From NCBI GenBank assembly GCA_001940985.1, contig MSHB01000025.1:1-35507 (forward strand): a stretch of DNA of 35,507 nt. Reading direction: 5' to 3'. Source of the stretch: Mollicutes bacterium Phil14. Lineage in GTDB: Bacteria; Bacillota_I; Bacilli_A; ML615J-28; CAG-698. A program made the position numbers and the translations under genes. Position 1 is the first letter of the stretch; every line of letters begins with the position of its first letter. Below the pieces are notes generated by a model. It was not told the DNA's origin and did not search any database. It was given only the letters and a program-made list of their open reading frames with translations. Below, piece after piece: positions 30,515 to 35,507 of this stretch.

Positions 30515-31582
30515 ATGTTAAATAGATTACAAATAATTGAAGAAAGATATAATAAAATTCAAGAAATGTTGCAAGATGGTGAGATTGTTAAAGATGTAAA
30601 AAAAATGACATCTTTGATGAAAGAAATGCGCTCTCTTGAAAAAATAGTTGAGAAGTATCATGATTATCGTGACACTTCTGAACAAATAAAAGAACTTAAA
30701 ATAATGGCAAAAGATAGTGATCCAGAAATCAGTGAAATGGCTGAAGCAGAGCTTGCAAATGCTGAGGTTAAATTGCCAAAATTGGAAGAAGAATTGAAAA
30801 TATTATTATTGCCTAAAGATCCAAATGATGAGAAAAATGTTATTTTCGAAATCCGTGGAGCTGCTGGTGGTGATGAAGGAAATATTTTTGCTGGTGACTT
30901 ATTTAGAATGTATACTAGATACGCCGAAAGCCGCGGTTGGAAAGTTGAAGTATTATCAGCTGAAGAAGCTGATTTAGGTGGATTTAGTAAAATTGAATTT
31001 ATGGTAGAAGGCGACAACGTATATTCATTTATGAAATATGAATCAGGAGCTCATAGAGTTCAACGTGTTCCTGAAACTGAATCTGCTGGTAGAATTCATA
31101 CATCTACGGCTACAGTTTTAGTAATGCCAGAAGCTGATGAAGTTGACGTTGAATTGAATATGGAAGATGTTAGAGTTGATATTTTCTGTTCATCTGGACC
31201 TGGTGGTCAAAGTGTAAACACAACAAAATCTGCTGTTCGCGTTACTCATATTCCTACTGGAATTGTTGTTTCATGTCAAGATGGTAAAAGCCAACATGAA
31301 AATAAAGCAAATGCATTAAAAGTTTTACAAGCTAGATTATATGATAAGATTACTCAAGAAAGATTAGAAAAAGAAGGTAAAGAAAGATTGAGTAAGATTG
31401 GTCACGGTGATAGAAGTGAAAAAATTAGAACATATAATTACCCTCAAAATCGTGTTACTGATCACAGAATCGGTTTTACTATTCAACAACTTGATAGAGT
31501 TATGGAAGGAAAAATGGATCCAATTATTGAAGCTTTAGTAAGTGAAGATCAAAAGCGTGCTTTATCCGGTCAAACTGAATGA
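30515..31582 (+). CDS. prfA: Peptide chain release factor 1
   Basis: The 355-residue RF1 releases finished peptides at UAA and UAG. The stop-codon recognition tripeptide appears as PET (residues 186-188 in RVPETESAGRIHTS), where PAT is more common; the P-x-T pattern is kept. The catalytic GGQ is at 230-232 in SGPGGQSVNT, and its Gln is the target of PrmC, encoded by the next gene. The start is 8 nt after dnaB with AGGTGT upstream. Ends in TGA overlapping the prmC start. Confidence 0.96.
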   Translation: MLNRLQIIEERYNKIQEMLQDGEIVKDVKKMTSLMKEMRSLEKIVEKYHDYRDTSEQIKELKIMAKDSDPEISEMAEAELANAEVKLPKLEEELKILLLPKDPNDEKNVIFEIRGAAGGDEGNIFAGDLFRMYTRYAESRGWKVEVLSAEEADLGGFSKIEFMVEGDNVYSFMKYESGAHRVQRVPETESAGRIHTSTATVLVMPEADEVDVELNMEDVRVDIFCSSGPGGQSVNTTKSAVRVTHIPTGIVVSCQDGKSQHENKANALKVLQARLYDKITQERLEKEGKERLSKIGHGDRSEKIRTYNYPQNRVTDHRIGFTIQQLDRVMEGKMDPIIEALVSEDQKRALSGQTE

Positions 31583-32409
31583 TGACTTATCGAGAATTTT
31601 TAGAAAATAATCATAAATTAGCATCCGATTTAAAAAAGGAAAAAGAAGCACTGAAATTACTTTTTGTTGAATTGAAACACTTAAGTAATGTATCATTTTA
31701 TGATGAATTAAATAAAGAAGTTTCGATTGATGAGCAAAAGAAAATACAGGAACTATTCAATAAATATTTGTATGATAATATTCCTGTTCAGTATATTTTG
31801 GGATATACATATTTTTATGGACTAAAATTTAAAGTTACAAAAGATGTTTTGATTCCGAGATTTGATACTGAGGTATTAGTTGAAAATGTTTTAAAAAGAT
31901 CATTTAATGGTGCTTTTGTAGTAGATATAGGTACTGGGTCTGGATGCATAGCTATAGCGTTGAAAAAAAATAATTCTAGTTTAAATATTGATGCTATTGA
32001 TATTTCAAAAGAAGCATTAAATGTGGCTATAGAAAATGCTAAACTTAATAATGTAAATATAGATTTTATTCAAAATGACTTGCTTTTTGGTATAGAAAAG
32101 AAGTATGATATTATTGTTTCTAATCCTCCTTATATAGCAAAGAACGATGAAGTAGATAACCTTGTTTATAAAAATGAACCTCATTTAGCTTTGTTTAGTG
32201 AAGATGATGGAATGTATTTTTATGATAAAATATTATCACAAAGTTTGAATAATTTAAAAAAAGGTGGAATAATTTTTTTTGAAATAGGGTATAATCAAAA
32301 AGAAAAAATAGAAAAAATAGTCAAAAAGTATTATCCACTTGCTAATGTTAAAGTAATAAAAGATTACAATAATAATGATCGCTTAGCAATAATTGATAAT
32401 TGCAATTGA
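31579..32409 (+). CDS. prmC: Peptide chain release factor N5-glutamine methyltransferase
   Basis: The 276-residue protein methylates the Gln of the release factor GGQ motif. It has an N-terminal helical domain (about 1-85) and the SAM-binding Rossmann domain with VVDIGTGSGCIAIAL. The hallmark is NPPY at residues 182-185 in IVSNPPYIAKN. Its start overlaps the prfA stop (ATGA). A second ATG directly follows at 31582 and either could be used. This prfA-prmC pairing is conserved in bacteria. Confidence 0.95.
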   Translation: MMTYREFLENNHKLASDLKKEKEALKLLFVELKHLSNVSFYDELNKEVSIDEQKKIQELFNKYLYDNIPVQYILGYTYFYGLKFKVTKDVLIPRFDTEVLVENVLKRSFNGAFVVDIGTGSGCIAIALKKNNSSLNIDAIDISKEALNVAIENAKLNNVNIDFIQNDLLFGIEKKYDIIVSNPPYIAKNDEVDNLVYKNEPHLALFSEDDGMYFYDKILSQSLNNLKKGGIIFFEIGYNQKEKIEKIVKKYYPLANVKVIKDYNNNDRLAIIDNCN

Positions 32410-32437
32410 TTATTAATAAAGAAAAAGGTGTGAAACT

Positions 32438-33397
32438 ATGTTGAAGATTTTTTTAATAGTATTATCATTGCTTTTTATTAAAACTCCAGAGACAAATAAA
32501 AAAGAGTTATTTGATATGCAAGTAGAAGCGGCATATGAAAAATATGCTTCTTACTATCAATATTCAAATGATAATTTTTCTTTAGAAGTTATTAGAGGAA
32601 TTGTAAATGAAAAGACTGCATATGGAGTGCTCTTCTCAAATGCATTTGCTAAAACATATAGTATTAATATTACTGATTCTAAAGGAGTAAAATATAAGTT
32701 GCCTACAGATGAACGTGGTGATTTGTTTGTTGTGGCCTTTGAAGAAATATTAAATGAAGAATATACAATTAGTATTTATAAAGGTGATGAATTAGTTACT
32801 TTGCCAGCAACAATAAAATTATTTCCATTTACAGAAAGTGAACTTGATGCTAGCCCAATTACTTCTATATATTTTGGCCAAAATAAAGGTGTTACAACAC
32901 AATTATTTGTCAAAAAAACTGTATTAAATTCAGAAATGATATATATAATTATTGGCTTAGGATCTATTGTTTTAGGATGTGTAATAATTATATTAGCATT
33001 TGCAAAAATGAAAAAAGGCATGTTTGATAAAGCTAAAAGAGAAGATGGTGTTTTCAAATTCAAAGATTTTCTTTCACAAGATTTTAAAGAACAATCAAAA
33101 AGCGAATTTGATATTATTGATTTGAATAATAATGAAGTCCTAAAAGATGAAAAAGAAGAAATATCGGATGATAAAGAACAAGAAATTTATGAAAAAAATA
33201 TACGCTATGATACTGATGAAAAAAGCGGATTTCCTTTATCAGAATATTTAATAGAAAAGGGCTATACTGTTGATTATAAAACAGCAAGCGAAGAAGAAAA
33301 ACAGAAAATTATGTTAGAATTAATGAAACTAAAAAATGATAAAAAAATCACAGAAGATGAATATTTAGAGGAGGCTTACAAACTGTGGAAAGAGTAA
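32438..33397 (+). CDS. Uncharacterised single-pass membrane protein with SHOCT-like tail
   Basis: The protein is 319 residues. A short N-terminal hydrophobic stretch (MLKIFLIVLSLLFI) looks like a signal peptide. An extracellular beta-rich region (about 20-165, including FSNAFAKTYSINITDSKGVKYKLP) precedes one strong membrane helix (about 167-191) and a charged cytoplasmic part. The last 35 residues (KIMLELMKLKNDKKITEDEYLEEAYKLW) resemble the short SHOCT-like C-terminal helix-turn-helix found on many Firmicutes membrane proteins. AAAGGTGTGA precedes the ATG. It sits between prmC and tsaC and overlaps tsaC by 13 bp, so it is in the translation-factor operon. I do not recognise the family of the extracellular domain. 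Confidence 0.75.
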   Translation: MLKIFLIVLSLLFIKTPETNKKELFDMQVEAAYEKYASYYQYSNDNFSLEVIRGIVNEKTAYGVLFSNAFAKTYSINITDSKGVKYKLPTDERGDLFVVAFEEILNEEYTISIYKGDELVTLPATIKLFPFTESELDASPITSIYFGQNKGVTTQLFVKKTVLNSEMIYIIIGLGSIVLGCVIIILAFAKMKKGMFDKAKREDGVFKFKDFLSQDFKEQSKSEFDIIDLNNNEVLKDEKEEISDDKEQEIYEKNIRYDTDEKSGFPLSEYLIEKGYTVDYKTASEEEKQKIMLELMKLKNDKKITEDEYLEEAYKLWKE

Positions 33398-33960
33398 CAT
33401 TAAAACAATTACTTCAGTTAAGTAAAGAAGACTTAAAAGGAAAATTGATTTGTTTTCCAACTGACACTGTTTACGGAGTTGCAGCAATTGCTAGTGATGT
33501 TGAAGCGTGTGAAAAGATTTATCGTATGAAGAATAGAAGTAGTAAAAAACCACTTCCATTATTATGTAGTAACATTCAGCAAGTAAAAGAATACGTTGAA
33601 AATATTGATAAAACAGTTGAATACCTAATGGAAAAATATTGGCCAGGAGCATTAACAATAATTTTTAATAAAAAAGAAGGCGTAGCAAACCATATTAGTG
33701 ATAAGACAATTGCTTTTAGAATGCCTAATTCAAAAATAGCTTTAGCGATTATTGATAAATTTTCTCCAATGGCAACTACTTCTGTTAATATAAGTGGTGA
33801 AAAAGAAATCAATAATATTGATGAAATCGCCAACAAATTTTCTGATTGGATTGATTACATTGTTACAGATGAAGCTTATTTATCTAATGTTCCATCTACT
33901 GTTTTAGATGCAACAGGAAACAGTTTAAATATCTTAAGAGAAGGAAAAATTAAAGTTTGA
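33385..33960 (+). CDS. tsaC: Threonylcarbamoyl-AMP synthase (Sua5/YwlC/YrdC family)
   Basis: The 191-residue protein makes threonylcarbamoyl-adenylate for t6A37 modification of ANN-decoding tRNAs. It is the short form, a YrdC domain without the Sua5 C-terminal extension found on B. subtilis YwlC. Diagnostic segments are CFPTDTVYGVAAIA, KKPLPLLCSN, WPGALTIIFNKK, IAFRMPN and the late STVLDATGN. The start codon is GTG at 33385, 10 nt after GAGGAGG; no nearer ATG exists. In B. subtilis ywlC is also close to prfA-prmC-spoIIR. Last gene before a terminator-like hairpin. Confidence 0.93.
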   Translation: MERVTLKQLLQLSKEDLKGKLICFPTDTVYGVAAIASDVEACEKIYRMKNRSSKKPLPLLCSNIQQVKEYVENIDKTVEYLMEKYWPGALTIIFNKKEGVANHISDKTIAFRMPNSKIALAIIDKFSPMATTSVNISGEKEINNIDEIANKFSDWIDYIVTDEAYLSNVPSTVLDATGNSLNILREGKIKV

Positions 33961-33990
33961 TATAAAAAATGTATATTTTTGGAAATAAAC
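33960..33990 (+). promoter_or_regulatory. Possible sigma-F-like promoter ahead of spoIIR
   Basis: GGAAATAAAC (33981-33990) matches the GGNNANA part of the sigma-F -10 consensus, and ATATA (33960-33964) lies 16 bp upstream, resembling the -35 GYATA. In B. subtilis spoIIR is controlled by sigma-F. AT-rich DNA gives such matches by chance, so this is tentative. Confidence 0.3.
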
Positions 33991-34017
33991 ACCAATAATA
34001 ATATTGGTGTTTTATTT
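33988..34017 (+). terminator. Hairpin after tsaC covering the spoIIR ribosome-binding site
   Basis: AACACCAATA (33988-33997) and TATTGGTGTT (34002-34011) form a perfect 10-bp stem with loop ATAA, followed by TTATTT. It can end the tsaC transcript. The only ribosome-binding-like sequence for spoIIR, GGTG (34006-34009), is inside the stem 8 nt before the ATG. In a read-through message the hairpin would hide it. Confidence 0.72.
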
Positions 34018-34503
34018 ATGAAAAAAAATATATTTATTTTAATTATAATTTTAATAGTTGTTGGTGGAATTTTTTCTTCTTTAGAAGAAAGTGATATGCG
34101 AATAAGAGTTATTGCTAATAGCAATAACTATTCAGATCAAAGCATTAAATATGAAGTTGTTTCTATTGTTAAAAAGAATATTTCTCCTAATGATACAAAG
34201 GAAAAAATCATTAAGAAACTTCCAAAACTAAGAAGTGATATTAATAGTTATTCAAACAAAAAAGGAATAAAATGTAGCGTTTCAATTAAAAAAGAACATT
34301 TCCCCAAAAAAAGTTTAAATGGAAAACTAATACCCGAAGGTAATTATGAGGCATTAGTAATTGAAATAGGTGAGGCAAAAGGAAAAAATTGGTGGACTTT
34401 ATTGTACCCTGAATATTTTAATATAACATATGAAGATATTGAAAGTGGCGATGTTGAAGTGAAATCATATTTATTAGAAAAATTTAAGAAAATGTTTAAA
34501 TAA
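34018..34503 (+). CDS. spoIIR: Stage II sporulation protein R (SpoIIR) homologue
   Basis: The protein is 161 residues with one N-terminal membrane/signal segment (about 4-21). Family-typical segments follow: MRIRVIANSNNYSDQSIKYEVV, the FPKKSLNGKLIPEGNYEALVIEIGEAKG region and NWWTLLYPEY, equivalent to NWWCVLFPP in classical SpoIIR. In sporulating Firmicutes SpoIIR is secreted from the forespore and triggers SpoIIGA to process pro-sigma-E in the mother cell. The protein is shorter than the B. subtilis one (about 224), lacking the C-terminal extension. The ATG at 34018 is chosen so that the hydrophobic segment begins the protein; a distal start at 33979 would run through the hairpin. Its place beside prfA-prmC-tsaC matches B. 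subtilis. It suggests a spore-forming lineage or a remnant of one. Confidence 0.82.
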   Translation: MKKNIFILIIILIVVGGIFSSLEESDMRIRVIANSNNYSDQSIKYEVVSIVKKNISPNDTKEKIIKKLPKLRSDINSYSNKKGIKCSVSIKKEHFPKKSLNGKLIPEGNYEALVIEIGEAKGKNWWTLLYPEYFNITYEDIESGDVEVKSYLLEKFKKMFK

Positions 34504-34541
34504 TAATTTGTCTTGCAACATATACTTTATTGGTGAAATAT

Positions 34542-34964
34542 ATGAAGATACTAAAAGTTAATGATAAAAGTGAAAAAATTATTCAAGAATTTATTCAAGA
34601 AACAATTCAAATTAATGATATTGATTTAGATGTTGTTAAAAATGCATCATATTTAAAAAAAGATGAAGATATCATTGGAGTTTTATCATTTGAAAAATTT
34701 TCGAAAATCGGATTAATTAGATATTTTATTTTTAAAGAGACAGTGCCCATGGGAATAGTATTTGCCCTATTAGAAAGTGTCAAAGAAACTGCTATTAAAG
34801 AAGGACTTAATATACTTTCAACAATCGTTAAAAAAGAAAGTATTATTAGTTTGTTTAAAGAGCTAGGCTTTCAAGAAGCTAGTAGTGATGATGTTTATAT
34901 AGATGAAACAAATATTTTAGATAGTGAATATAAAGATTCTAAAGTTTTAAATTACATTTTATAA
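34542..34964 (+). CDS. GNAT-like acetyltransferase domain protein
   Basis: The 140-residue protein shows the general pattern of a small GNAT acetyltransferase: alternating strands (DIIGVLSFEKFSKIGLIRYFIF), a helix with EGLNILSTIV and the late FKELGFQEAS, equivalent to the FYEKLGF motif. The Q/R-x-x-G-x-G/A acetyl-CoA loop is not clear (TVPMGIVFALLESV is at that place), so activity is uncertain. B. subtilis has the GNAT gene ywlB in the corresponding position of the prfA-spoIIR-ywlC cluster, which supports the call. GGTGA lies 5 nt before the ATG at 34542; the frame opens at a TTG at 34530 that overlaps it. Confidence 0.6.
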   Translation: MKILKVNDKSEKIIQEFIQETIQINDIDLDVVKNASYLKKDEDIIGVLSFEKFSKIGLIRYFIFKETVPMGIVFALLESVKETAIKEGLNILSTIVKKESIISLFKELGFQEASSDDVYIDETNILDSEYKDSKVLNYIL

Positions 34965-34987
34965 AAGAGGCAAAAACCTCTTTTTTT
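34964..34987 (+). terminator. Intrinsic terminator after GNAT-like gene
   Basis: AAAGAGG (34964-34970) and CCTCTTT (34977-34983) form a 7-bp stem with a 6-nt loop and a T run. The hairpin begins within the stop codon. Confidence 0.85.
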
Positions 34988-35059
34988 ATTTTGCTTTTTT
35001 TGTTATAATATAATAAATTCAAAAAGCGAAATTATTCAGTAGCTTAGAACTGAGAGATT

Positions 35060-35507
35060 ATGAAAATTTTTAAAACAATTTTAACGGTGTTACCGCTGAT
35101 TTTATTTATCTTTGTTTTATGTGGGTGTGATGAAGAAATTATTCCAGTTGGTGGGGAAAAAGAAAAATATGAGGTCAAATTTATTGTTGATGGAGTAATA
35201 TTTGAAACTCAAATTGTTGAGGCTGGTAGCGATGTCAAAGTTAGTTCAGAACCTAAAAAAGAAGGATATAAGTTTATTGGATGGGATAAAGATTTAACTA
35301 ATATCACAAGTGATTTAGAAATAAATGCTATTTTTGAAGTATTAAAATATGAAGTTAAATTTCTTGTTGATGGAGTGATATTTGAAACTCAATTTGTTGA
35401 GGTTGGTAGCGATGTTAAAGCTAGTTCAGAACCTAAAAAGGAAGGATATAAGTTTATTGGATGGGATAAAGATTTAACTAATATTACAAGTGATTTAGAA
35501 ATAAATG
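35060..35507 (+). CDS. Lipoprotein with InlB-type (Listeria-Bacteroides) repeats, partial at window end
   Basis: The reading frame is open to the end of the window (149 codons seen). It begins with a lipoprotein signal peptide, lipobox LCGC (Cys at about residue 22), followed by a short acidic linker. Then come tandem 60-residue repeats: YEVKFIVDGVIFETQIVEAG... and YEVKFLVDGVIFETQFVEVG..., each containing GYKFIGWDKDLTNITSDLEI. The V-x-F-x-V-D-G start and G-Y-x-F-x-G-W-D centre are typical of the InlB B-repeat/Flg_new family of surface proteins. GAGAG (35052-35056) precedes the ATG by 3 nt, a weak ribosome-binding site. Function is probably surface adhesion or presentation; the C-terminal part is not visible. 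Confidence 0.82.
   Translation, partial: MKIFKTILTVLPLILFIFVLCGCDEEIIPVGGEKEKYEVKFIVDGVIFETQIVEAGSDVKVSSEPKKEGYKFIGWDKDLTNITSDLEINAIFEVLKYEVKFLVDGVIFETQFVEVGSDVKASSEPKKEGYKFIGWDKDLTNITSDLEIN
35168..35507 (+). repeat. Tandem 180-bp repeat inside lipoprotein gene, continuing past window
   Basis: Copy 1 is 35168-35347 and copy 2 starts at 35348 and is cut by the window end after 160 bp. I count 10 differences over those 160 bp, so the copies are about 94% identical. That indicates recent duplication or ongoing homogenisation. Confidence 0.9.

Noticed and set aside
34991..35014. Promoter for the repeat lipoprotein (TTGCTT with TATAAT)
   Set aside because: The spacing of TTGCTT to either TATAAT (7 or 12 bp) is wrong for sigma-A. 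The overlapping TATAAT copies may act as a -10, but no -35 can be shown.
1..35507. Mycoplasma-type code (TGA = Trp), suggested by AT-richness and the RF39/Mollicutes-like feel
   Set aside because: prfA, prmC, tsaC and malL end in TGA at the expected family lengths, and Trp is encoded by TGG throughout.
1..35507. CRISPR arrays, insertion sequences, prophage genes, tRNA or rRNA genes
   Set aside because: I saw no repeat-spacer pattern, transposase or integrase frames, tRNA-like cloverleaf or rRNA signature anywhere in the window.

Overview
The window is AT-rich DNA (my impression is about 30% GC) from a low-GC Gram-positive bacterium, most likely an uncultured gut-type member of the Bacilli (Erysipelotrichales, RF39 or relatives). 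The gene order gdpP-rplI-dnaB, rpsF-ssb-rpsR and prfA-prmC-tsaC-spoIIR is typical of Firmicutes. TGA is a genuine stop codon (it ends prfA, prmC, tsaC and malL), so this is not a Mycoplasma-code organism. The lineage cannot be fixed more precisely from sequence reading alone.

Positions 1-20,940 form a starch/maltodextrin utilisation locus. On the minus strand, an intracellular neopullulanase (nplT) is followed by a LacI-type regulator (malR). Divergent from them is an RDD membrane protein - lipoprotein alpha-amylase - DUF1189 operon. Next comes an unrelated-looking secreted protein of unknown function, preceded by a promoter, an attenuator-like hairpin and a 17-codon ORF. A wall- or membrane-anchored type I pullulanase (minus strand) then shares a divergent promoter region with a six-gene operon. 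That operon encodes a non-catalytic surface starch-binding protein with duplicated CBM41-like modules, the solute-binding lipoprotein MdxE, permeases MdxF and MdxG, a MalL-like glucosidase and the glucanotransferase MalQ. The implied flow is: surface amylase and pullulanase cut starch, the CBM protein holds it, MdxEFG import maltodextrins, and NplT, MalL and MalQ break them down in the cytoplasm. No ABC ATPase is encoded here, so a shared MsmX-type ATPase elsewhere is implied.

Positions 20,941-25,355 carry three single genes: a DJ-1/PfpI protein, a patatin-like phospholipase and a P-type cation ATPase with a Lys/Thr-rich N-terminus. From 25,380 onward is core genome: rpsF-ssb-rpsR; then a long operon of a cyclic-di-AMP phosphodiesterase (gdpP) read in one frame with ribosomal protein L9, followed by dnaB, prfA, prmC, a membrane protein and tsaC; then spoIIR and a GNAT-like gene. 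The window ends inside a lipoprotein with near-identical 60-residue InlB-like repeats.

The points most worth checking are: the GdpP-L9 single reading frame, with an A6 slip site directly before three stop codons in the -1 frame; the surface starch-capture protein and its Gly-Cys/membrane/basic C-terminal tail, shared with pullulanase; the roughly 350-residue extracellular insertion in MdxF; and SpoIIR, with a possible sigma-F-like promoter and a hairpin over its ribosome-binding site.
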